Below, in pieces: positions 1-7,467 of a stretch of DNA of 7,493 nt. Under the pieces are notes generated by a model. It worked only from the letters and a program-made list of their open reading frames with translations. It was not told the origin of the DNA and did not search any database. This DNA is from an uncultured Chitinophagaceae bacterium (GTDB taxonomy: Bacteria > Bacteroidota > Bacteroidia > Chitinophagales > Chitinophagaceae). How positions within the stretch are numbered: position 1 is the first letter of the stretch; every line of letters starts with the position of its first letter. The position numbers and the translations under genes are program-made. The DNA is taken from the NCBI GenBank assembly GCA_946885335.1, contig CAMPGG010000163.1:1-7493 (forward strand), in the 5' to 3' direction.

Positions 1-737
1 AATAATTTTACCTTTTTCTTCAGTGCAAAAACAGATATTTTTTTAACCAGCATGAAAGAACCACTTGTTAATCCAAAACAATACTTATCCCATTGCATTC
101 CAACACCGAAACCAGGCTGCAAAACGCCCTGACCTGCTCCACCCTGGCCATCATTAACAGCTGCTACCTCAACTGCTTCTTTAGTTTGTAAATCAACTAT
201 TCGCAGTATTGACTGCTGGTATATATGAAATACTTCAACCAGGTACTCCCGATTTGCCTGTAAAAAATTCGCTGCCGTTTCTTTGGCAGGATTTGTAGCA
301 ATGGAAATGCGTTTATTTGGTAAATCAATGAATGCACTAAAATCACCTTCGCTGCTGCGAAATATGGCTTTAGCATCTGCTGAAAATTTTAAAACGTATT
401 GTACTTTTCGTTCAGCAAGGGCATAAAACTTATCCAGCTTAACGATATTATTCTTTCCCGTTACGTTCAACCCTTCTGCATTGTAAATACCAACACCATT
501 CGTTATTAATTCCGGAATTGAATGGCTGTTGTTTAACTGTTTTTCATATAATAGCGCATTTTTCTCTTTTGAGATTGTCGTTGATACGTTTACATTGATT
601 AAACTTTGAAGAACTTTGTAATTATTAGTAAGTATTTTTTTATCGCCACCCTCTGCTTTAACTATATTACCTTCCACAACCACAAATGCTGGTAAAAGAA
701 AAAATAAAACTACTATTATTACAACTTTCGTTTTCAT
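1..737 (-). CDS. Secreted protein, 3'-truncated by the window edge; possible N-terminal part of an SGNH/GDSL-type hydrolase
   Basis: An uninterrupted frame of 245 codons begins at ATG 737-735 and runs off the left edge without a stop. An in-frame TGA lies three codons upstream of the ATG, so this start is well supported. Residues 1-28 look like a signal peptide: MKTK, a hydrophobic stretch VVIIVVLFFLLPAFVVV, then likely cleavage near VKA-EGG; there is no lipobox cysteine. Residues about 75-245 appear beta-rich, with alternating hydrophobic residues (VQYVLKFSADAKAIF, FSAFIDLPNKRISIAT, REYLVEVFHIYQQSILRIVD) and a glycine-rich NDGQGGAGQG at about 195-204. From memory, this resembles the beta-sandwich region that precedes the GDS catalytic block in some Bacteroidota SGNH/GDSL hydrolases, but the catalytic region is not in the window, so function is a tentative inference. 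It follows the binding lipoprotein by about 100 nt on the same strand, which suggests the same operon. The coding call is firm; the family call is weak. Confidence 0.62.
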   Translation of the reverse strand, partial: MKTKVVIIVVLFFLLPAFVVVEGNIVKAEGGDKKILTNNYKVLQSLINVNVSTTISKEKNALLYEKQLNNSHSIPELITNGVGIYNAEGLNVTGKNNIVKLDKFYALAERKVQYVLKFSADAKAIFRSSEGDFSAFIDLPNKRISIATNPAKETAANFLQANREYLVEVFHIYQQSILRIVDLQTKEAVEVAAVNDGQGGAGQGVLQPGFGVGMQWDKYCFGLTSGSFMLVKKISVFALKKKVKL

Positions 738-781
738 AACTGTTCAATTTTCCACCGGATTGTATAACAAAAACCGTCCAA
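734..781 (-). CDS. Possible 15-codon TTG-started leader peptide overlapping the next start
   Basis: On the minus strand AAGGAG (792-787) lies 5 nt before a TTG (781-779) that opens a 15-codon frame reading MDGFCYTIRWKIEQL. Its stop TGA (736-734) overlaps the ATG of the downstream gene as ATGA, the usual geometry for translational coupling. It is the only good Shine-Dalgarno match seen ahead of any gene here. Bacteroidota generally do not depend on Shine-Dalgarno pairing, and a short open frame in 100 bp of AT-rich DNA easily arises by chance, so this is only a candidate. Confidence 0.15.
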   Translation of the reverse strand: MDGFCYTIRWKIEQL

Positions 782-837
782 TAAAACTCCTTAAAGTTTA
801 GTTCTTTGTGATTGTACCAAATTATTCTGACGACAGT
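738..837. other. Intergenic gap between binding lipoprotein and downstream secreted protein
   Basis: This 100-bp gap is the longest within the gene cluster (the others are 25 and about 34 nt). I see no strong hairpin followed by a T-run on the minus strand, so no terminator is called. The only hairpin noted is a 5-bp stem (AAACT at 784-788 with AGTTT at 795-799), which is too weak to mean much. No convincing Bacteroidota -33/-7 promoter (TTTG/TAnnTTTG) is visible. The simplest reading is read-through transcription into the next gene, with an optional coupled leader frame at 781-734. Confidence 0.4.
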
Positions 838-2460
838 TTATTCTATTTTAGACAGTTCAAATGCATTTAAATTAAATGAAGTCCATGGTGTACCTGTGGC
901 TCCATATTGATCACGTAAATTGTAAACAACACCGATATTAACAGGCATTTCATCTGTTACAATAATCAGTAGTTCATTTTTTTTATTTTGATTTTCCACC
1001 AGGTCTACATACTTAATTGTGTTAGCTGCTGATGCAACGGATGTATAATCAGGTAAAGAGGTTCCGCTGGAAACCACCCCATAAACGTCAGCAGGACCTA
1101 CAGCTCCACCAGCATGTATTTTCAACAGGTAGTGTCCCGGTTCAAGATTAATAGTTTGGTGCACTTTCCCATTGGTTACCGGCCCTAGCCCCCAAACTGG
1201 TGCAATAAAAAGGCTAAAGGCGGTTCCGTTATTATCATAACTGACGACTGCATTGGAACTATGTGTCCAACCTGCTACTTTTTGCATTCTATAAGCGCCC
1301 AGTGCAGGGAACGGATTGGAGCCATCACCTGTAAAAGGGGCTTTTGCGTTCACAAGTGCTACAGGTGAACTTGTGAGATAACCATTGTCGGCACTAACGT
1401 TTTGAATATTGTAAGCATCAATCTCTGCAAATTCTGTCTGGGTAGCTCCTGGATTTCTTGAACTCAGAACACTTACTTTTAAATATCTGCCAACCACTGT
1501 TTGTGAAAGCTCCAAATGTTGGCGCAAATAACTTTCGCCAACTTCTGTTTGAAGGACTGTAGTCCAATTAGTGTTGTCATTGCTCAATTCAAATTTGACA
1601 TTCTGAGCACCGTTGCCATTTCCCGGGTAATTGATATAATAGAATCCATCAATGAACTTGGGGCTGCCCATATCTATTGTTATCCAGTGTGGAAATGCAC
1701 CACTTGCCTGAGAATGCCATGAAGTATTAATGTTATTATCTATAATGTTGTCAGCGTCATACCCTGTTTCCTCTCCAGAAACCCCGGCAATAGTCCAACC
1801 TGCCTTCTTAAAATCCAGCATCAGGGCAGTTTTCAGGTCCACTGATGTTGAAAAGAAATCATCAATAGCATCCGGCTCTGGTTTGTGAATGGAATAATAA
1901 TAATAGGGTTTCGTGGTATCAATATTATTAACTTCTATCGCATTCAGTGTACTAGACATTAATACACTGTCTTTAGCACCTGACGTATTTGTAAACACTA
2001 CTCTTACACCGGATTCACCTGCCACTGCATCATTAAATAGAAATTGCAATGAAGTTGCTGAATTCGTTACCTGGTCAGCCCATTTTCTTGGCTTCAATCC
2101 ATTTTCATAATTGGATCCATATACATTTACCTTAACGGCTCTTGGGTTAGAAACAATTGAATCTTCATTCATTGTTATTACTCTGAGAGTTTGTTCCTGT
2201 TCAGACAATCCTTCTACAATGACGTTTTGCAGGACAGATGGATCATTTACCGTAAACACTTTAAAGTTGCCATTGCCATAAAAAACTTTACCTGATCTTG
2301 CATCATTGGGCACTTCAAAAATTACTTCTGCACGATTTCTCCCTGGGAGTGCTTTCAACCCTTCCACTGGTTCAGGCGCATCAGGCTTGTCCTTTTTGCA
2401 ACTGATTATTCCCGCGGGGACGAGAAACATCAGAAAAATTGAATAGAGTATTTTTTTCAT
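838..2460 (-). CDS. Surface lipoprotein with DUF4998, F5/8 type C (discoidin) and DUF5013 domains; putative surface glycan-binding protein
   Basis: A 540-residue protein in the position where PULs usually encode the SusE/F-like surface glycan-binding protein, directly behind susC and susD. It starts with a lipoprotein signal (MKKILYSIFLMFLVPAGIIS-C21) followed by KKDKPD, so a lipid-anchored, probably surface-exposed location is inferred. Residues about 29-215 resemble DUF4998 (VEGLKALPGRNRAEVIFEV, VYGSNYENGL). Residues about 222-352 form an F5/8 type C/CBM32-like domain, with the hallmark DADNIIDNNINTSWHS, then HWITIDMGSPKFIDGFYY and closing RYLKVSV...FAEIDAYN. Residues about 365-538 resemble DUF5013, with NGKVHQTINLEPGHYLLKI. 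No catalytic motif is recognised, so the role is binding by inference; the ligand is unknown. The ATG at 2460 is preferred over a TTG two codons upstream at 2466, because MKKILY gives a canonical signal peptide. Domain names rest on pattern memory; the discoidin call is the strongest. Confidence 0.88.
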   Translation of the reverse strand: MKKILYSIFLMFLVPAGIISCKKDKPDAPEPVEGLKALPGRNRAEVIFEVPNDARSGKVFYGNGNFKVFTVNDPSVLQNVIVEGLSEQEQTLRVITMNEDSIVSNPRAVKVNVYGSNYENGLKPRKWADQVTNSATSLQFLFNDAVAGESGVRVVFTNTSGAKDSVLMSSTLNAIEVNNIDTTKPYYYYSIHKPEPDAIDDFFSTSVDLKTALMLDFKKAGWTIAGVSGEETGYDADNIIDNNINTSWHSQASGAFPHWITIDMGSPKFIDGFYYINYPGNGNGAQNVKFELSNDNTNWTTVLQTEVGESYLRQHLELSQTVVGRYLKVSVLSSRNPGATQTEFAEIDAYNIQNVSADNGYLTSSPVALVNAKAPFTGDGSNPFPALGAYRMQKVAGWTHSSNAVVSYDNNGTAFSLFIAPVWGLGPVTNGKVHQTINLEPGHYLLKIHAGGAVGPADVYGVVSSGTSLPDYTSVASAANTIKYVDLVENQNKKNELLIIVTDEMPVNIGVVYNLRDQYGATGTPWTSFNLNAFELSKIE

Positions 2461-2494
2461 ATACAATTAAGAATTTATTAAATGATTTTAATTT

Positions 2495-4276
2495 CTATCG
2501 CCAAGGTTGAGGTTGCAACATGCCCGTCATTTTTTTAGCATCCTCCAATGGAATCGGCATTACAAGGTATTTATCCTGATAAGATTGGTAATCGCGGATC
2601 TTCTTTCTTTGGTAGCTGAACTTACCATCACCACCTTTTGTAATCCGCATACCGGTAATAAATTGATTGGTTTCATTTAATATTTTCCAGCGGCGCTGGT
2701 CATGGAATCGATATTGTCCTTCAAGGCAAAACTCCACTCTGCGTTCGTTACGGATGCGATCCCGAATAAATTCTTTCGAACCTACAAAATCCGGAACTTG
2801 CTGTATTTGGGGTTGTAAAGCTCTTTGTCTTATAACATTCAATGCGGTCATGGCTCCATTGAGATCATCAAGCTCTAATAAAGCTTCGGCTTTTTGTAAA
2901 TAAAACTCAGCAAGTCTGAAGAATACCCAGTGGGTTGGTTCGTGTCCTGAACTACCACCAGGCCCCCAATATTTGATTTGTTTGTCTTTACGACTATAAT
3001 AACCAGTACATGAACGCTGAGTTTCCTGAGAAATCACATCATTAAAACCGTTTCGTCCACCTACAAAAGTTTCGATAATATATGGCTCCGTACAATTATA
3101 AGGAACACCATAATTAGCACCATTGTAAAGAATATTTATATAGAATCTTGCATCCCGGTTTGCATATGGATCACCCCCTGTTTCTTCACTGTATCCGAGG
3201 GCTGCAGCACCAGGCGTTATCGTAACACTTTCCCGGCTGGCATCATTATAAGTTACAGGTAAAGCACCATTGGTCATTTCAAAACAGTCTACCAGTTCCT
3301 GGGTCGGAGATTCACCGCAATTCCACATGTTGTTAATGCTGGCAAATGGATAACTTCCAACATTTACACCATTTGTATTATTTATATGCGAGTTGTCCTC
3401 CCATGCCCGCCAAATGATCTCGCTTACAGGCGTTGAGAACGCACCAATGAATAGCTTTTTATAATCAGACATACTAACCAATTGGTAGGATGGTAAATCA
3501 ATTACATCCTGTGCGGCATCAGCTGCCCTTTGCCATTTATTCCTGTCATTTTCAGGATTGTTTAGCGGGCTTGCATTATAGAGTAATACACGTGCACGAA
3601 TGGCATAAGCAATTCCATTGTCGACACGACGCGCATCCTGAGGAGTTTGTCTATCCGGTAGAATCCTTGAATTAATCACATCAAGTAACTCTGTTTCAAT
3701 TTTTGTTGCGATTTCATCATAGGTTGGACGTACCAAATCATTATACCCAGTAAAGGTTGCGTCAAATGGTTCTTCTACCCAAGGCATCGGTCCATAGAAC
3801 TCTAACAAATTCAGATAATACCAACAGCGCATAATACGTGCTTCTGCTATCCATGTATCCCGTTCCTGCTCCGTAATAGCAGTTGATTGAGGCAAATATT
3901 TTATCGCATTATTAGCGAGCCTGATGCCCCGCCAGAAATCCGGCCATAACTGTTCACTGGGCGATTCCCAAGGCCAATTTATCACTGGATTAGATAATGA
4001 CAACGATCCATTATGCCAATCATATGAATTATAGTTTGCGGCCCAGAATGCATTATCGGTTAATGTTTCAATAGGATTCATTACGAAAGATATCTGGTCG
4101 CGTGCCTGGTATACTTCTCCATATACAACATCTATAAGACCTTTACTTCTATTGTAATTATTAAGAACCTTATCAATCGTTGTCTGGCCATCTGGTGTTT
4201 TTTCCAAAACCTTTTCACAACTATTTAAAAATATAAAGCTCAGTGCTATGATAAAGGATAAACATATCTTTTTCAT
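2495..4276 (-). CDS. SusD/RagB family nutrient-binding outer-membrane lipoprotein
   Basis: A 593-residue SusD-type lipoprotein that caps the SusC barrel and captures oligosaccharides at the cell surface. The signal peptide MKKICLSFIIALSFIFLNS ends in a lipobox (LNS-C20). The N-terminal SusD-like half includes the family pattern of aromatics and RANN-like motif (WPDFWRGIRLANNAIKYL, 111-128), EARIMRCWYYLNLLEFYGPMPW (145-166) and helical repeats with AYAIRARVLLYNASPL (223-238). The C-terminal SusD_RagB half has FRLAEFYLQKAEALLELD (453-470), the signature RNERRVEFCLEGQYRFHD (509-526), LVMPIPLEDAKKM (571-583), and ends in QPQPWR, the counterpart of the common C-terminal QNPGW-like ending. The length is usual for the family. 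It begins 25 nt after the susC stop, so the two are almost certainly co-transcribed and act as one complex. It has six cysteines in the mature chain besides C20, including C395 and C423. The family call is secure; the substrate cannot be read from sequence. Confidence 0.97.
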   Translation of the reverse strand: MKKICLSFIIALSFIFLNSCEKVLEKTPDGQTTIDKVLNNYNRSKGLIDVVYGEVYQARDQISFVMNPIETLTDNAFWAANYNSYDWHNGSLSLSNPVINWPWESPSEQLWPDFWRGIRLANNAIKYLPQSTAITEQERDTWIAEARIMRCWYYLNLLEFYGPMPWVEEPFDATFTGYNDLVRPTYDEIATKIETELLDVINSRILPDRQTPQDARRVDNGIAYAIRARVLLYNASPLNNPENDRNKWQRAADAAQDVIDLPSYQLVSMSDYKKLFIGAFSTPVSEIIWRAWEDNSHINNTNGVNVGSYPFASINNMWNCGESPTQELVDCFEMTNGALPVTYNDASRESVTITPGAAALGYSEETGGDPYANRDARFYINILYNGANYGVPYNCTEPYIIETFVGGRNGFNDVISQETQRSCTGYYSRKDKQIKYWGPGGSSGHEPTHWVFFRLAEFYLQKAEALLELDDLNGAMTALNVIRQRALQPQIQQVPDFVGSKEFIRDRIRNERRVEFCLEGQYRFHDQRRWKILNETNQFITGMRITKGGDGKFSYQRKKIRDYQSYQDKYLVMPIPLEDAKKMTGMLQPQPWR

Positions 4277-4301
4277 GATTGTCGAAATTTCTGGGTGAAA
4301 A

Positions 4302-7300
4302 TTAAAATGTCACATTTAGCCCAACATTATAGGCTTTGAAAACCGGATACAGTAATTCGTTATTTTGTTCTGGATCCTGGTATTTTACGGGGTATTTGTC
4401 AAATGTGAGTAGATTTAGGCCATTCGCATAAATGCGCACTCCCGATGCCCCTATTTTTCCTGACAATTTCTCTGGGATTGAATATCCAACTTCCAGATTC
4501 CTTAAGCGTATATAGCTACCATCGGCATACCAGAAATCAGATACCTGTTTACTTGCACCACTTCCTGGATCCAGCCGTGGATATGTGATGGGTAATCCTG
4601 CATCGAAACGCTCCTGAGTCCAGGCTTCTTTATGCCATTCGTTAAAATTATAAGTCTCCCAAATGCGTTGGCCAACCAATAAATAACTCCTGTTAGCCAC
4701 TCCCTGCCACATCATACTAAAATCGAAATTTTTATATCGCAGACTAAGAGCACCTCCGAATGTCCATTCAGGCATTTCAGGATGTCCGATTGGCATCTGG
4801 TCTTCTTCTGAAATAATACCATCACCATTTATGTCTTTATATTTCAGGTCACCGACTTTTGGCAAAGACCCGATCCCTGATTGATCGTACCAGTCATCTA
4901 TTTCCTTTTGTGAATTAAAGAAGCCATCTGTTGCATAACCAAACGGCTGTCCGATAGGATATCCGGTACTACGCAAACGGTAAGCATATCCTTCCGGCAA
5001 TAAAACTTCACTCATATTAAGAACATTGTTTCGATTAAATGCGCCATTCAACCTGACGTCCATACGGAAATCTTTCCTGAAACTTTTCTGATAGCCAGCC
5101 GTCAGTTCAAAACCTTTGTTCTCAATTTCACCTGCATTTATTTTTGGTATAATACCTGAGTTAAATACACCACCTGTTCCAAACATACCTGTTGGCACTA
5201 ACCCTGTAGCAGATATTAATATGTTATTACGTCTTTCATAAAATACATCTGCATCAAAACTGAAATTATTAAACAGGCGTGTTTCCAATCCAACATTATA
5301 TTTATTTGCTTTTTCCCATACTAATTGATCATTCCCGATCTGGGACTCATAACTACCGTTCCATAATGTGAGAAAAGCAAAACGGGCTCCGTTCATATTA
5401 TCATTTCCTACTTGACCATAAGATGCACGAATCTTAGCAAACGATAACCAGGGTAAAGCATCATTTATAAAGTCTTCATTAGAAGCAACCCAACCAACAG
5501 ACAATGAAGGGAAAAATCCCATTTTATGGCCCGGTGCAAATTGTTCAGATCCGTTGTATCCGAAATTTACTTCACCCAGGTACCTATTTTTATAGCCATA
5601 CGTGGCACGTCCAACCAAACCAACATAATTGTAAGGAAGTTCAATATTCACTACCCGCTGATAACGATTAAACAGCACCATACCAGATACACTATGCGGA
5701 CCAAATGAACGATTATAATTCAATGATGCATCAATATTTAACAGGTTCCATTGTGATTGTGACTGTGCGTCAGACAAAGTACTGTTAGTGTTTGTGCCGG
5801 TGGGTTGGTAAATTACTGAATCCTGATTAACCGGATCTCTTTTTGCTTCATACAGCTGATAAGACCTTTGACGAATTTGTTGATTAATAGCAGTGGCATC
5901 ATAAGAAGCGATTACCCTTGCAGACATTCCTTTTGTTATAAAATCAAGTTTTTGCTCTACACCTAAAGTGGCTGTAACCTGGTTGGTCATTGTATTTCGA
6001 AAACCAGATCTATTCAACATCCCGTAAGGTACATTGTTAATATTCCCTCCTTTGAGCGGAGTGGAAAGGACTTCTCCATCCGGCGTTTTATCATTGTGGA
6101 AGTTGCTGGGTGTTTGAATCAATGAACCAATCACAATGGAGTAAGCATTCACATCATTGAGGTATGCACCATTAAATGGTACAACTACAGGATCGTTTTT
6201 CTTCTGCATATATCCACTGATATTCAGGAACATTTTTAATGAAGAGTTAATATCGATATCAAAATTCGAACGGAAATTTGCGCGATTAGCTTTTGAATTA
6301 GGGCTATAATCATATTCAGAAAACTTTTCAGTTTTGAAAATACCTTCCTGAAACAGATAGCCTACAGTAGTGAAATATCGCATCTTCTCAGAACCACCAC
6401 TTACAGTTACATTGGTTCTACGCATAGGAAAAGCATCTTTCATAAATTCCTTTACAAAATTCCTTGTCGGATATAGTTCCTGGAAATCTCCCGTTCTGTA
6501 ATGTTCCAATGCCACATCATCATAAATGGGTTGTCGTCCATTTTGTGTTTCTACCTGATTTCGCAAAATTGCATAATCAAATGCGCTTGTCATTTTCGGC
6601 AAGCGTGTAGGAGATTGCCAGGATTGTTCCATGGTAACTTCAATTATTGGCTTCCCAATGTGACCGCGGCGTGTTGTGATCATGATTACTCCGTTTGCGC
6701 CACGTACACCATAAACAGCAGTTGCAGAGGCATCTTTCAGAATTGATATAGATTCAACCTCGCGAGGGTCTAGTGCCATAAAATCCCGCTGCACTCCGTC
6801 CACTAATATTAATGGTTGCTGTCCGTTTACAGTACTTCGTCCACGGATATAAAACTCTAACTGCTCTCCACCAGGAACACCTGAACGCTGTAATACACTT
6901 AGTCCTGGTAATCTTCCCGCCAGTGCAATCCCTATATTGGAAGCTGGTGTCTGCAATAAGCCCTTTGCGTTTATTGTGGAAATTGCAGCAACTACACTAA
7001 CTTTTTTTTGCTGCCCATATCCTATCACAACAACATCAGATAATTCTTGCGATACCGCCAACATTCTTACAATCAGGGGCTCGAATCCTTCAACAGTTAC
7101 AGTGATGGGATTAAAACCAACATGACTAAATGCTAATATATCTCCCTGTTTGGCAATAATTGAAAATCCGCCATCTGAATCTGTTTCAACAGAAACACTG
7201 GTGCCCAGTACATTTACCGTGGCACCCGAAATGGGCGAGCTACTTGCCGAATCTATCAATTTACCTGTAACAGGATTTTGGGAGAATGCCTGATTACTCA

Positions 7301-7370
7301 GACAAAAAGTACATGCAATAAAAAATAAGAAAATGAGAAAGTGTTTTCTCTTTAAGCAATCGATTGGCAT
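4302..7370 (-). CDS. SusC/RagA family TonB-linked outer-membrane transporter
   Basis: A 1022-residue TonB-dependent transporter that imports ligands, typically oligosaccharides, across the outer membrane with its SusD partner. The signal peptide (residues 1-30, core FLIFLFFIACTFCL) probably ends AFS|QNPVTG. A carboxypeptidase-D-regulatory-like domain follows at about 33-105 (VTGKLIDSASSSPISGATV, GDILAFSHVGF). Next come the TonB-box-like DVVVIGYGQQKK (112-123) and a plug domain at about 124-236 with the SusC/RagA signature (IRGRSTVNGQQPLILVDG, VESISILKDASATAVYG, RGANGVIMITT). The rest is the 22-strand-type beta barrel. It contains GDLKYKDINGDGIISEED (840-857), WTFGGALSLRYKNFDFSM (869-886), LRNLEVGYSIP (956-966), and ends NVGLNVTF, with the terminal aromatic usual for Bam-inserted barrels. 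No N-terminal STN domain is present, so direct anti-sigma signalling through this protein is unlikely. The ATG at 7370 is supported by the signal peptide and an in-frame TGA about eight codons upstream. It is the first gene of the cluster. Confidence 0.98.
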   Translation of the reverse strand: MPIDCLKRKHFLIFLFFIACTFCLSNQAFSQNPVTGKLIDSASSSPISGATVNVLGTSVSVETDSDGGFSIIAKQGDILAFSHVGFNPITVTVEGFEPLIVRMLAVSQELSDVVVIGYGQQKKVSVVAAISTINAKGLLQTPASNIGIALAGRLPGLSVLQRSGVPGGEQLEFYIRGRSTVNGQQPLILVDGVQRDFMALDPREVESISILKDASATAVYGVRGANGVIMITTRRGHIGKPIIEVTMEQSWQSPTRLPKMTSAFDYAILRNQVETQNGRQPIYDDVALEHYRTGDFQELYPTRNFVKEFMKDAFPMRRTNVTVSGGSEKMRYFTTVGYLFQEGIFKTEKFSEYDYSPNSKANRANFRSNFDIDINSSLKMFLNISGYMQKKNDPVVVPFNGAYLNDVNAYSIVIGSLIQTPSNFHNDKTPDGEVLSTPLKGGNINNVPYGMLNRSGFRNTMTNQVTATLGVEQKLDFITKGMSARVIASYDATAINQQIRQRSYQLYEAKRDPVNQDSVIYQPTGTNTNSTLSDAQSQSQWNLLNIDASLNYNRSFGPHSVSGMVLFNRYQRVVNIELPYNYVGLVGRATYGYKNRYLGEVNFGYNGSEQFAPGHKMGFFPSLSVGWVASNEDFINDALPWLSFAKIRASYGQVGNDNMNGARFAFLTLWNGSYESQIGNDQLVWEKANKYNVGLETRLFNNFSFDADVFYERRNNILISATGLVPTGMFGTGGVFNSGIIPKINAGEIENKGFELTAGYQKSFRKDFRMDVRLNGAFNRNNVLNMSEVLLPEGYAYRLRSTGYPIGQPFGYATDGFFNSQKEIDDWYDQSGIGSLPKVGDLKYKDINGDGIISEEDQMPIGHPEMPEWTFGGALSLRYKNFDFSMMWQGVANRSYLLVGQRIWETYNFNEWHKEAWTQERFDAGLPITYPRLDPGSGASKQVSDFWYADGSYIRLRNLEVGYSIPEKLSGKIGASGVRIYANGLNLLTFDKYPVKYQDPEQNNELLYPVFKAYNVGLNVTF

Positions 7371-7385
7371 AACTAAATTATTTGC

Positions 7386-7399
7386 TTTGATGAATCAAA
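7386..7399. promoter_or_regulatory. 14-bp palindrome in the susC leader
   Basis: TTTGATGAATCAAA has perfect 6-bp arms (TTTGAT/ATCAAA) around a 2-nt centre, 16-29 nt upstream of the susC ATG. As RNA it could fold only as a 5-bp stem with a 4-nt loop, so if real it is more likely a protein-binding DNA site or a weak leader hairpin near the ribosome-loading zone. Chance occurrence is plausible. Confidence 0.2.
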
Positions 7400-7410
7400 A
7401 AATTCTTCAA

Positions 7411-7428
7411 TCTAAAATTAAATTTAGA
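7411..7428. promoter_or_regulatory. 18-bp near-perfect palindrome, candidate operator
   Basis: TCTAAAATTAAATTTAGA has 6-bp arms (TCTAAA/TTTAGA) and a TTAA centre, and reads the same on both strands at 16 of 18 positions. It lies 41-58 nt upstream of the susC start and covers the best -7-like box. A dimeric regulator site is possible, but AT-rich DNA produces such symmetry by chance fairly often. Confidence 0.25.
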
Positions 7429-7467
7429 CGACTCTTTTTTCTTTTGTGACCTGAGCTGTACTGAATA

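Noticed and set aside
784..799. AAACT/AGTTT hairpin as a terminator after the discoidin lipoprotein gene
   Set aside because: Only a 5-bp, mostly A/T stem with no following T-run on the coding strand; too weak for an intrinsic terminator.
1516..2110. Short plus-strand open frames of 65-68 codons within the discoidin lipoprotein gene
   Set aside because: They are antisense to a well-supported gene, have no recognisable domain, and are expected shadows of its codon pattern.
2461..2466. TTG start at 2466 giving an MYM N-terminus for the discoidin lipoprotein
   Set aside because: The ATG two codons later yields the canonical MKKILY lipoprotein signal peptide; the TTG has no ribosome-binding support.
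2667..3675. Short plus-strand open frames of 61-78 codons within the susD gene
   Set aside because: Antisense to a clear SusD coding sequence with no family resemblance.
5526..7125. Short plus-strand open frames of 60-81 codons within the susC gene
   Set aside because: Antisense to conserved barrel and plug coding sequence; two overlap each other; none looks like a real protein.
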